Assembly: GCA_013399875.1 (NCBI GenBank)
Contig: VXAZ01009557.1
Coordinates: 62,001-126,000, forward strand
Source: Gymnorhina tibicen
Lineage: Eukaryota; Chordata; Aves; Passeriformes; Artamidae
Direction: 5' to 3'
Length of the DNA stretch: 64,000 nt
Each line of letters starts with the position of its first letter. Within the stretch, counting starts at the first letter, position 1. Of the stretch, positions 44,947 through 57,900 are shown piece by piece. A program made the position numbers and the translations under genes. The notes below the pieces were generated by a model. That model did not search any database and was not told the origin of the DNA. It worked only from the letters and a program-made list of their open reading frames with translations.

Positions 44947-45947
44947 ATGCCAACGGCCAACGGCCCAAAGGTGCCACTGGGCAGCCTCCAGCAGCAGCTG
45001 GAGCTGCTCCTGGTCTGCTCCAAGTGCAGCGTGAAGGAGAACGAGATCACCTACCACCCGCGGGAGGTGGAGCACAAGTGCATGTACGAGATCCTGCTGG
45101 CGCGCTGCCGCAGCCGCCGGAGCACGGCATGGAGGAAGGTGTCCCGGCGGCCCGGCTTCCCCAGCCCGGCGCGCTACGCCGTCTGCAGGTACTACGTGAT
45201 GGGGCTGGGCTGCAGCAGGCACAAGAACCAGTGCACCTTCGCCTGGAGCGCGGAGGAGGCCATGATCTGGAACTTCGAGAGGGAACACCAGTTGGAGCGG
45301 CGCTGGCTGAAGGCGGCGGTGCTGCAGGCGCAGCTGGGGGACTACCCTGCTGCTGCCCTCCACGTCACTGCCAGTGCTGCCAGTGAGATCATCAGCGAGT
45401 TCGGGGGGTACTTCCAGGACATTTGCAAGCGTTGCTTTTTCGGCTGCCCCCAGCGCATCACCGTGGGCGGCCGCGGGCGGCTCTGCGAGTCCCACCGCAC
45501 CTGGGACCCACTCCTGGTGCACGTGGTGCTGGACAGCCAGAAGAAGCAGCAGTACACGGCCATCCGGCCCTGCCCCGAGTTCATCGAGACCCTCAGCTAC
45601 TGCTGGTTCATGTCCCGGGGCCGGCACTGCAGGAACGGCCTGCAGCGCTGCCACTACGCCCACAGTGACGTGGAGATGGCCGTCTGGGAGGCCGAGAGGG
45701 AGCAGGGATTGCAGCGCTCCAACCTGCTGCCACCTGTGGGTACCGGCAGCACCAACAGCGAGCCGGCGGCACCCGAGCCGGTGCACTTCTACTGCCACAT
45801 CTGCCTGGTGACTGTCAGCTCGCAGGAGAGCTTTGAGAACCACTGCTCCTCCATCGAGCACGTGCAGATGCTCTCGGCTGACAGCTCCATGCAGTGGGTC
45901 CACCGCGCACCGCCGCTCGGGCTGACCAAGTTCTCGCTGTGTAGCAG
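44947..45947 (+). CDS. HELZ2: HELZ2 coding exon 1 (zinc-finger region)
   Basis: Donor GTAAGG starts at 45948. It codes for a Cys/His cluster near residues 24-45, a CCCH-like finger at 80-100 (C-x8-C-x6-C-x3-W, the last ligand being Trp), a CCCH finger at 219 onward (C-x8-C-x6-C-x3-H, ending CHYAH) and a C2H2 finger from 283 (YCHICL ... H-x5-H). A minus-strand frame of 453 codons overlaps it but is a shadow. Confidence 0.94.
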
Positions 45948-48900
45948 GTAAGGCATCCAACAGGGAAGAGGGCAGGGGCAGCAGGGAGCTGCCGGCTCCC
46001 TGAGGATCCCCATGCCACCGGGCACGGGTGGCACCTGGAACACCTCTCTCCCGACAGAGCGGATGTGTGTGAAATGGGGAACAGCTGCACCAAGGCTCAT
46101 TCCAAAGAGGAACTGCAGGAGTGGATCCAGAGGGTGAAGGTTTCCGTGAAGAAAAAGAAGCAAGCCCTGAAGGATGGGCTCTTGTCCTACCAAGACCGGC
46201 TCATTGCTGAGTATCGGATGTGCTCCAACGAGGTGTTAATTGTGAGTGTCGGGCACAGGGTGGGAGCGCTTTGGTCCAGTGCATCACAGGAATCCTCTGG
46301 TGTGACAGCTTGGGAATGGAGCCCACTGCTCACCTTCCTAATGGGGATGAAAAAAGGGATGTGGCGTCCTCCTTCCTTCACCTCTCTGGAGACAGCAACC
46401 TGAGAGCCTGCTCAGAGTACCCGAGCTGTGCCATGGGTCCTCTTGCTTCCCAAAGCTGCTGCATGGGGACCCGGAGCAGCGGTGGGTGAGGATGGATTAT
46501 GAGGATGTACTCTTGATCCCTCTTGGGAGGATGTAGCGTAAAGGCAAGGATGAAGACGGCACCGTGGAGGGCTCTGAGGCGTGTCCCTGGGATGCTGCCT
46601 TCAGTCCCTCTCCTCTCGTGCCTCCCCACAGATGGCTGAGCACGTCGAGGGCGTCCAAGTTGTGTGTGAGCAGCCTCTGCACGTGCAGCTGGAGGACAGG
46701 AAGAAGAAATACCAATGGAGGTTCAAGGTCCACTCTCAGGTAAGCTCAATGCTTTGGAGGGTTTTGTTTGGTTGGGGTTTTTTTTTAGTTATTACTTCTG
46801 CAAGGGGCAGAAGGATGGGGATTTGGGCATGTTTAAATGAGGATGTGTATTGGGTATTCAGGAGCTGCTCAGGTGGTGCCTGCAGGGGGTGCAGCCACTG
46901 TGTCTCCTGTCTTGTGCAGTGGTCCTGGGGCAGACCTGGCTGCTCTCAACACCTCCCCTGTATCATCACAAATAACAACATTCAGCTGCTTTCCTTCCCA
47001 GGATTTTGTGGATGTTGGGGGCAAAAGCCTGTCCTCTCCAAAGCAGATTTCCTATTTACTGCACACTGGTTGATACTAAACTGAAACCTGAGGTTCTATG
47101 AGACTTTAAAGTAATTGCTGTGGGGTTGTGTGAGGAATAAGCTGTGGTGAGACTGACAGTGTTTGGTTCCTCTAGCAGCCCTTTCTAGGAAATGCTGCTG
47201 GAGCACCTCACCAGCTGCTGGGCTCTTCCTGTGGGCTGCCCTCACTGTGTCCCTGTCTTCTCCTCAATGGCAGATGCATCTGCAGCACGTGGCCCTGCTG
47301 AAGCGGGAGCCTGGAGTCAACTTCTACTTCTCGGGGAATGGGCTTTCCCGGGGCCTCCAGTACATTTGTGGGGAGCATGTGGCCACCACGTCCTCCTCGC
47401 CCCGCACTGCGCTGGTGGAGGTCAGCATGGAGTGCTGCACCCTGGGCATCTTCGAGCAGTGGGTGGTCTTCGACTTCGGCAAGCGCCCCGTCCTCATGCA
47501 GAAGATCAAGGTGAAGGTGGGCCGGCGGGAGACCCCCCAGCACATCCCCAGCACCAGGGAGAGCAGCCGCCCCGTCAACTTCGTGCGGTGGGATCGGGGT
47601 AACCGCATCATCATTCCCAGCGTGCCAAAGACTGGTGAAGATGTGGATCTGCTGGCCAAGTACAAACCTCCTGCTCTGGCGCTGGATTACCAAAGTGAGA
47701 GTAGGGCAGTCGTTCCCATCACCCGGCTCAACTATCGGGAGAGGATGCACAACTTCCTCTTCCGTGAGGAAGAAGCAGAGCAGGCTCTGATTGCCAAGTA
47801 AGTGCCAGGCGTGAACCCTTTTGGGGTTCCCCCTCACTGGGGACCACAAGCCTGTTGCTAACCCTTGGGGGCATGCTGCTCCTGGGGTCTTCTGTCCATT
47901 CTGGGTTGGGTCTTGAGGTGCCTTCCCAGAAAACTGGAAACTTGCCAAGAAGGATGGCTTGCTGGGTCTCATCCTGTGGCTGTGAATTAGCTAGAGCATG
48001 GTTTCTGTCTGTATGTGCTTGGGGGGCTGGCAGACCCTCTCTGGGTGTAGGTGGCAATCCCCTCTCCGCAGGGGAGGGCTCAGGAACTGACAGATCCTTT
48101 CTCTGCTCTTCATTCGGGTGTTTCCTCCTTTCAGACTCAACCTGCGTGTGCTCATCTCGCTGACCCCCATGCTGCAGAACCTCTCCATGGGGGCGAAGTT
48201 TGCTCTCGCTGGGGAGCTCTTTGCTGAAGTGCCTACCCCTTACAACCTCTCGCCGGACACGGACGAGGGGTACCTGCTGAGCAGGTCTGTGCCCACCGCC
48301 TTCCTGGCGCCTGACCCACCTGTGGACAATCGGGTTTATGAAGTTTTTGTGGAGCATAAAGCCACCACGGAGAAGACCATCTGGCTACAGATACCAAGCA
48401 GGTGCTGCTCGGAGCTGAACTTCAAGGCAAACACCTCCCACAAGGTGGAGATCCAGTTCCAAATCGACCAGCTGCTGTTCCGGCACTGGCACCAGGCTGT
48501 GGACCACCTGTTGGATGAGAAGCTGGTCCTGCCAGATGTTGCCGGTTGCTCCATCCCCTACTCTCTTGAGCCCCCGCAGAAAGGAAATAGCAAGCAGAAA
48601 CAAGCCATCTCCTTCATCACGGGCCAGCCGAGCACCAGACGGCAGGTCCCACCTCTGCTCATCTATGGGCCTTTCGGCACAGGGAAGACGTTCACCTTGG
48701 CCATGGCCACCTTGGAGATCCTCAAGCAGCCCAACACACGGGTGCTGATCTGCACTCACACGAACAGGTTAGCAGGGAAGAGGCAACAAGAACTGCGGGC
48801 AAGCTGATGCATTGCCTGCTGAGTGGGTGAAGGGGAGCCAGGGTGTATGAGCCAGAGCTGCCCTTTTCTCAGTGTGCACTTCAGTTGCTTGTTTAAATAA

Positions 48901-51900
48901 ATTAGTTTTTATTGAATTTGTCTTAAACTGCTCTAGGTCATGCTAGGAAGAAGCCTGGCATGGGTGGAAGTCTTTGTGGAAGAGGCAATGCAGACTCATA
49001 GAATCTCTGAATGATTTGGGTTGGAAAGGACATTACAGCTTGTCTTGTTCCAAACCCTTCCCCTGGACCAGGTTGCTCCAAGCCCTGTCCAACCTGGCCT
49101 TGAACACTTAACATATTCCTGCCTCATTATAAAATGGGAATAGGGCTGGAGAGACAGTTTTCTCCAGCCTTTACTGTGTACTGCAGGAAGTAGACAGCTG
49201 CTGCCTGACCATGCTGGGATAATATTGTGCTCTAGTTGCCCTTGAAGACTGCTGGGCTCTGTGTACATGCCAATCTATTGACTTTACCAGGGGGAGTTTG
49301 GGGAAGAGAAAACGCAGACCTGGTCTGAATGCCACTGGATCTACCTTCAGAGAAACCAGGCCAAGATGGTTAAAATTAGAGCAGTTACGCTGAAAAGAGT
49401 GTCCACATCCAATCCTGCAGGCTGTTGCTGCCTCAGTTTTTAATGCATAATAGATGGTGACTGCTAATCTTAGCCTGTTCCAGGCTGTTTGCTTGCACGG
49501 AAGCTTCTCCTGCAGGTCTTGCCTCACTCGGGGATGCTTTGCTGTCAGAGGAGAGCTCCTTGTCACTTGGCCCTGGACAGCATCAGGGCCACAGGTTTTG
49601 TTGGGCACATCACATTTTTCCATAAGAGTGTCAAGAGATGTCCTAGTCTCAAGAACCAATTCCTATTTTAAACCATACTCTTGAAAGAGGCTGGGAATTG
49701 GTGGCTGGATAGACACGGGTTGCTTTGTGCGGCTGTGAATACCTGCTGTGACAGGAGTGGTGTCACCAGAGCCAGGAGAGAAAATGTGTGTTAGGGAATG
49801 ATGAGAGAGAGCTTTGTGCCACAGAATTTAGGAACATCACCAACAATTCCTTGAGGCTTTTCTTTTTTTTCCCCTCCAGCGCTGCTGACATTTACATCCG
49901 TGAGTATTTTCACAACTACGTGACCGCGGGGCACCCATGGGCTGTTCCCCTGCGGATCATCTCCCCCGACCGGCCCATCAACATGACGGACCCCATCACC
50001 CAGATGTACTGCTGCCTCTCGCCGGACCAGCGCTCCTTCCGCCAACCCACGCAGGCCGAGATCGACAAGCACCACATCGTTATCACCACCTCCATGCTAT
50101 CCAAGGACCTGAAGGTCCCCCCAGGCTACTTCACCCACATCATGATCGACGAGGCCGCGCAGATGCTGGAGTGTGAAGCTTTGGTTCCGCTCTCCTACGC
50201 CACTTTTGAGACCCGCATAGTCCTGGCTGGGGACCACATGCAGATAACCCCAAAGCTGTTCTGTGTTGGGAGCGGGCAATCTGCTGATCACACCCTCTTG
50301 AACCGGCTCTTTCAGTTCTACCAGAGGGAGAGGCATGAGGTGGCCATGAAGAGCAGGATCATCTTCAATGAGAATTATCGTTCCACTGCCGGCATCATTG
50401 AGTTTGTCTCCAAGCACTTCTACATCGGCAAGGGCAACGCTATCCAAGCCAGTGGGAACATCCCACCCCACCCCGAAATTTATCCCCTCGCGTTCTGCCA
50501 CGTGTCTGGCGTGGCTGAAAGGGATATCTCCACAATTTCTTGGCAAAACGTCTCCGAGATAATACAAGTGATTGAGAAAGTGAAGGAGATCTATCAGAGG
50601 TGGCCAGATGAGTGGGGTGTCCGGGATCTGAAGAAGATCTGTGTGGTCTCCCATGGGACGCAGGTGCGTAGGGGAATCCTGCATTCCACGTGAGGGGGCT
50701 ATGCTTGCGCTGCTGACTAAACACTCCCTGAGAAAAACCTTTTAATCTACTTATGATTATTTGTGCTAGTAAAAATAGGAAGTCTGGGGTCTCATGTGCC
50801 TTCAGTGGTTTTTTGAGGCACTCTCCACTTAGGTAGCGTGTCCTGGGTGGTTGGAGCAGAGGTGGTGGGATGGCTTAGTTAAACACTTCTATTAACATCT
50901 TCTAGGCAGGTTAATGACAGGGACCCTGGTGTTTGGTGGCGGGTATTTCTGAGCTGAGTTCCGTTGTGCCTCTTTCTTACCAGGTTTCTGCAACAAGACA
51001 AGAGCTGAGGAGAAAGCAGCTACAAGATGTGGTGGTGGAAAACTATGAAAATTTGCCAGGTTTGTGTCTTGTGCAACAGTCCTTCATGCCTGGCTGCATT
51101 TTGGGGTCTTCTGTGTGAGAGTCATACACAGATTTTGCAGTCGTGCTGGTAGACAAGAGGGTCCATAGCAACTACAGCCACTGTGTAACAGGCAGGGGGA
51201 AGAGACACTGGGGTGTTAGCAGAGGAGTTTCCAACATCTTTACATTTTCCTCCTTTTTAAAATGCAAAGTACTGGCTGTTATCGTGGAGAAATACCTTTC
51301 TGGGAGGTGCTGCCAGGCAGAGCTCCCCTGCCCTCTCGGTGTCTCTGCCGCCACAGCAGCCCATGTAACACCAGTTAGGAGGGAGTGCCTGGAAGTCCTT
51401 TGGCTGATTTCCATCCCCTTCTGGTTGGTAGTTCTTTGATTTTGTCTTTTCCTGAGTGAGTAACATTTCACACTGAATTAAATCTGCACCCAACTGTCAA
51501 CTCATTTCAGATATATGGACGTGTCTTTGTAGGAGGGTAAAAACCCAGTAAGTGCCATTCCAGAGACTTGAGTATGTGTGAATCATGTGAAACCCTAAGT
51601 ACCAGTGAGGGAGGCAGTGACAGAAGGGAATTGAAACCAGGATGGCCTGTGGGTACCAATCAGAGAACAGCTCGCTAGAGGAGGAGTCTCATGCTCTGGA
51701 TGACAAGAGAGGGATAAGGCTGGTTTTGTCCTCAAGGACTTAGTTTATGACTCATCCGTGTTTTTATTATCTTTTCTTTTATTGCGCAGCTGGGACCCCT
51801 CCTGGTGAGAATAACTGACCCCAGGGGGTGTTTGTGATCTCCACACCCTTTCTTTGCAGCCTCTTCCCAGCTCTGACATCACTAGGATGCCTCTTGTTGG

Positions 51901-54900
51901 TTGTTATTTGTTGTGTGATCAGTAGAGCTCTTCCTGAGGGGAGAGGGATCCTTGCAAATGATCACTGCTCTTGTTCCTGCAAGACCCTCGGTTCCTCAGG
52001 GAATTTGGGATTCACAGCAAACTCTACCCGTGTTTGCAAGGAGGGGCTGCTGGTGGCACTGGGCACGCTGGGCTACTCCATGGGTGCTCATGGCTGCAGT
52101 GCTCCAGTGCTCTGCCTTTATCCCTCTTCCACACTGCCCTTCCCTCCCTGGTGTGTGGGTGGTGGTGCCTTGTGATGTCCATCCTGGTTCACGCACAGAG
52201 GATCTCACGATCCCCAAGAGCTGCTTTAGTCACATCAGGTGACTCCCATGTTTCAGCCAACCGAGGTTACATCAGTCCACGGCCACGTAACACAGCACAG
52301 GCAGGTGGCAGCCAGGCAGGGTCTTCCCTGTTGGGTTCTCGTGAGTGACTTCTCCTTTGTCCCCTCTGGTGCAGGGCGTGAGTTTCGGGTCATCATCATC
52401 AGCACGGTCCACACCAGCGAGAGCCTGCGTGTTTCAGCCTCCCACCACCTCGAGTTCTTCAACGAGGCCAGAGTGCTCAACACCATCATGACCCGGGCTC
52501 AGTCGCTGGTGGTTGCAGTGGGGGACGCCGTGGCCTTGTGCTCCCACGGCCAGTGCAGCAAGGTGTGGAAACGGTTCATCCAGCAGTGCGTCGACAAGGG
52601 GAGCATCTTCCCGGAGAGCCTGACAATGGCTCAGATCAAACAGGCTGCATGTGACAAGGAGAGCTGGAGCAGGAGCCCGGATGGGGACGAGGAGGACAGC
52701 GACACAGACTCCTTGAGCTCTGAGGGTGAGAGCATGAATGCCGATGATCCCATCCTCCAGGAGCTCTTAGATGAGAGCAAGAACATGCTGGTGACAGTGT
52801 CCGAGGAAGGGCTGCTGAATGTGAAGTCCGAGGCTTCAAACCAGTGGAAAGACAAGCAGGAGTATGTCAGCTTCTCTTCTCAGATGATGCAGCAGTACCT
52901 GCATATGCACCCCAAAATGTACAAGAGGTGTGAGCTGATCAAAGAGGGGTTTGACAGAGCTTCTGCCTTCACCCTCAATGACTCCCCTGCCATGAACATC
53001 CAGATCAAAGGCAGAGTTAACTGTGGGACAGCCTTCACTGGGGACGAGGTGCTGGTGGAAATCCTGCAGAACAGCACAGGCGACAGCAGCAGCCACCGCC
53101 CACAGGGGAGAGTGGTGGGCATCCTGAAGCGCGCCGAGAGAGAACGGACCTTCATCTGCATGATGGACGAGTTTGATCCCCGTGTGATGATACCCATCGA
53201 TCCCACTGTCACCAAAATATTCGTCCCGGGGCTGAAGGAGAAACCCAATGTCATTCCCATCCGCAGGTTTGTCAATGGGAAGTACAGAGTGGTCAGCTGC
53301 GAGAAGATCAACCAGGATACAAGGAGGTGCCAGTTCTTCTGTGTCCAGGTCATCTCCTGGCGGGAGGGGTTTTACTACCCTTTGGGGATAATAACAGAGA
53401 TCCTGCAGGCAGCACTGACTTTGGAAGAAGGCTTAAAGATCCTCGCCTTGGAATACGGTTTGGAGAACAAATACCCAGCTGCTGTCACGAGAGAGTCAGC
53501 CAAATATACCTCCAACAGCAACATAAACCTCACCAAGGAAACTCTGAAGGACTGTCGGGGTTATATGACCTTCACTATTGACCCCCAAGGTGCCAGAGAT
53601 TTGGACGATGCTATCAGCGTTAGGGATCTTGGGCGTCACTATGAGATCGGGATCCACATTGCAGATGTGGCTGGCATCATTCCCAAAGGCAGTGCCTTGG
53701 ACCTGGAAGCAAAGAAGCGGGGTGTCACCTACTATGCTCCCAAGCAGGAGCCTCTGTGCATGTTCCCGCCCAAAATCAGCCAAGACGTCTGCAGCCTCCT
53801 GCCGCAGAAAGATCGACGGGTGATCTCCTTGTTTGTCACCATAGAAAAGGAGACTGATCAGATGTTAAAGGGAATCTTCACCATCTCCGTGATCCGCTCA
53901 GACAGGCAGCTGTCCTACGAAGAGGCAGAGCTCTGCATTAAGAACTGCTACAGGGGAGCAGCAAAGGCCCTTCGTTTTGATACCCTGGAGGACTGCATAG
54001 CTGTGGCTTATCACTTCTCCAGGATCCATCGGAAGTTTCGGCTGCAGGAGGACTGTTTCTATGACCGGCTGGACGAGGAAAGTTCCCCAGGTAACAGGGG
54101 GTCCCATCAGATGATAGAGGAGTTAATGATCATGTTCAATAGTTTTGTGGCCGAGTTCCTCACCAACCAGGAGGTGACCAGAAATGTCACTCCTCTCCGG
54201 TGTCAGTGTGAGCCAAGTCTTACACAGCTGTCACACATGAAAAACAAGTACAGCCACATCATTCCTTTGTCCATCCATCTCTTGCATCACCTGGGAGAAA
54301 TGCCTCCTGAACAAGACTCCCCTAAAAATATGGAGTTCAGTCTTCTGGGCCCCATCTGGGAGCACCTGCAATCAGCTGCTAATGCCCATGACTTCCAGAA
54401 GATGCTCGACCTTGTTGTCACTGACGACATCCACCCAAAGCTGGCCCCCGTGGCCCTGGAGTTCAGGAGACTGCTCAGCCGCTCCTACTTCTGTCGCTCC
54501 AACTCCACTGTCCAGTCGAAGGCAGGCCACTACTCCCTGCATGTTGACTCCTACACCTGGGCCTCCTCTCCCATCCGCCGGTACGTGGATGTCGTGGTCC
54601 AGAGGCACCTTCATTCCGTGCTCCGCAAGAAGCCCCTCATCTATTCTGCGGACGACATTGAGTTTCTTTGTCACGACTTCAACAGGAAGAATACCCAGGC
54701 GATGACGTACGAGAAGAGAGCCCACTCCCTGCAGATGGCCAGCCAGCTGAAGGACCAAGTCCTGCAGAAGATTGCCTTTGTGGTGGACATCGAAGAGATG
54801 AGCAGGTTTTTTAAAGCCCTGTTTCCCCTGAACAAGGAGAGCCTTCCGGATCCGCAGAGAATTAGCTACAGGTCGCTTCAGCTGATAGAGCAGCCGGTGT

Positions 54901-57900
54901 TCATCCAGCAGCGGAGCAGCATCAGGCTGAGCTGGAAGAGGAGGATGTACTCTGCAGAGACAAAGGAGCAGAGCCTGCGGGAAGGACCCCTCTGCGACCA
55001 GAGTGTCACCCTCTTCCGCCCCCAGACGTGGCAAGACGTGCTCACGGCCATCAGGAAGGAGGAGTTTGACAGGGCCGCGTCCCTGCTGCAGCAGAGCAAG
55101 GAGCTGTACCAGCGGCACATCGGCTGGGTGCGGAAGAGCTCCTGCTCCCACTACATGGAGCTGTCCCTGGAGCTGAGCGCCGGTGACGCGCTGCGGTTCC
55201 AGCTCACCACCGATGTCAGCCGGGGCTTCTTGGTGCCCTTCGTGCAGCTGTGGTGTGTGACGCCGGGGTTTGAGGTCTGCCTGCAGCACATGGAGAAGCC
55301 GATCGACTGCTTCTCGGCCTACGCCACGCTGCAGTCCAAGGACAGGTACAAGAGCACGACGGAGTACAACAAGGTGTGGATGCCCATGAGTGCCATGGAG
55401 TCTGCGGTGTGTGCCGTGGCCGAGAACGACTCGATTGTCCTCCACGATATTAAAATAAAGTGGGCAAAGCAAAGGACAAGCAAAGGACAGCTGCAAGGGA
55501 GCTTTGTGCTGAACAAGAAGTGGATGGAGGACTGCTCGATTGAAGTGGACTTCTTCCACTGTTACCTGTGCATTCGTTTAGGTGGGCTGAAGCTTCCCAA
55601 GAGCTTCCAGAGTGATGAGGAACGCCTTAGCCATGGCCTCCAGAACCTGTCTTTGCTTGACAACAGCAAACCAGAGAACAAACTTGTGGTTGATCCTGAT
55701 ACCTACACCTGGGTGGCTCACGGGGTCACGGAGGAGTTCAATGATGACGAGAAGTCAGACAGGTCTGGTCAGCAGACTATGAACTTTTACATCCACTATA
55801 TGTCTATGGAGAACATCCCTGTGGAGATCTCACAGGATTCTGCCAGGTTCACGGTGGAGCTCATTCCAAAGATGCTACCAGACATGTAAGTGGGCTCAGC
55901 AGTGTGCTCTGGTTAACCTGTCTTCCCACAGGACCCCTCTGCTGCACCCCCACGGGCTTTCCTCACTGCTGATCCCCTGAAAAACCTGCCCTTACCCTTA
56001 CTCTGACTGGCCGTACTGTTGGGCTGTGGGTCTTTGGGGGGTGTGGCAGCACTCCTCAGGTCTGTTCTCCAGAGGGTCTCATGCTCTTCTGGTTGTCCCT
56101 GAGAATGGGGAGATGGGGAAAGGTGCTGAAATTTCCCTGAGCACCTGCTTCTTATGTTACTGGGTTGCTGCAATATATGTTATAAAAGGCCAAATGAAGC
56201 CCTGGAGTGGGGTTTGCTTAGCGAAAGAGCTCCCTGATTTCCAAATCATTCCCCTTAGTTGTTGGTGCAAAGCAAGTTCTGCTCTTTTTTAAATCAGAGC
56301 TGATGTCTAGTTTGCCCTTCCTTTTACACAGCACGGGCTGCTATGCACCCCCAGCGCTGCAGCATTCTCAGGGCAGAATGTGCTTCCTTTTGCATCATGG
56401 ATTTTAGGAAAAATTGGAAGCTAATCCAGTAAAAGGGCCATAATAAAACAGAGTTGGGACAGGAGTTGTGCTCCCTGCTCTCAACATCTTTGCAGGCTCA
56501 GCTCTTCAGTCAGTTGAGAAATGGTTTCAGATGCAGAGGAGCAGAATAAGTTTAAGTTATTTGTGGTTTAAGTTCTTTGTGGAAGGAGTTAATGCAACAA
56601 CAAAGCAGAGAGAAAGAATAAGTAAGGCAGCTGTGCAAAGCTGCTTTACAGCTTTTGCTATTTTATGCTACATTCCATTCATTCTTATTTTTCCTTGTCT
56701 GTCAGACGCAAAGAAAAAGCACTTTGGAGGCTCAAGCATGCCTCTATCCTTGCTCAAAGCATTGCCCTTGGCCACGAACCTCCTCAAAAAGGTAAGTGCA
56801 AATATCAATCTTTCTTACCTTGTGGCTACTTGCTTCTGGCCAGGCAGGTGCCCTGGCAGTTTCTCTGGGCCCTTGCCACAGGGGCAATGCTCCCACACCA
56901 GGAGGTTCCCCTGACAAAGGGATCACAGGAGCTGCTATGTAATTTGGGATGCCCTGCTGGTGACTGGCACGGCTGAGATTGTCATCCCCAGGACTCGCAG
57001 AGATGGTTCATGGGCAGAAAATTATCTTGGCATGGGACAAGGATTACTTCTAGGTGGTCTTGTAGTGGACCACCATCACTAGGTACCTGCTGCACCCTCT
57101 TGCTGAGTCACTTCTGTGCTGCCCTCAGTAACCTTCTTTAAATTTGTTTTCTTGGCTGTTTGCTGTAACAGTGACAACATCCAGATTGCTGCAGCAAAAG
57201 TCCTTTGATATCCCCGGCAGCAAATGGAAACTCAACAAGAGTCAGAACCAGGCTATTCTGGATGCTCTGAGAAAATCCTTCACGCTCATCCAAGGCCCAC
57301 CAGGTGAGGGGGGGGACAGCAGAACTCACCTGCTGGGGTACGAATGTCAGGTGAGAGCTGATCTGCTGCTTTCCATAGGACCCTCGGTGAGCCAGGAGAA
57401 GGGAGCGTGGGTCGGCATCACCCACAGCTGTGCAAGGCAGTCTCCTCTGTTCTTGATTTTATTTCATGGCTGATCAGCTGGATGCTGATCCAGAGCATGA
57501 ATGTTGTGGTTAAAATGTTCTCAGCATGCTCCTTTTTTTTCTAGGCACAGGGAAGACGGTTGTTGGCACTCACATTGTTTACTGGTTCCATAAACTAAAT
57601 GAGGAGAGTGTTGAGAACGACAAAACACCATGCTTGGAAGACGAAAAGCACAACAGAAGAAAGTACATCTTGTACTGTGGCCCATCCAACAAGTCTGTTG
57701 ATGTTGTTGCTGGTAACTACTGACTTTTAAGCCCCTGAAGTGGCTTGTACTGGTGGGAGGGAGAGCACGTGGTGTGGAGGGGCAGAAAGTGGGGCTGGTC
57801 CTTACAGAAGAGCCTGCACTGCAGGGCGAGGACCAGTGGAGATGGGATGATGAGTGAGGGGCAGGGAGGGACTGGCCTGAGCATCACCAGTGCCTGGTGC

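Noticed and set aside
44599..45960. 453-codon minus-strand frame
   Set aside because: It is the antisense shadow of HELZ2 coding exon 1, whose plus-strand frame has clear zinc fingers and correct splice sites.
54372..55559. 395-codon minus-strand frame
   Set aside because: Antisense shadow of the GC-rich HELZ2 RNB exon.
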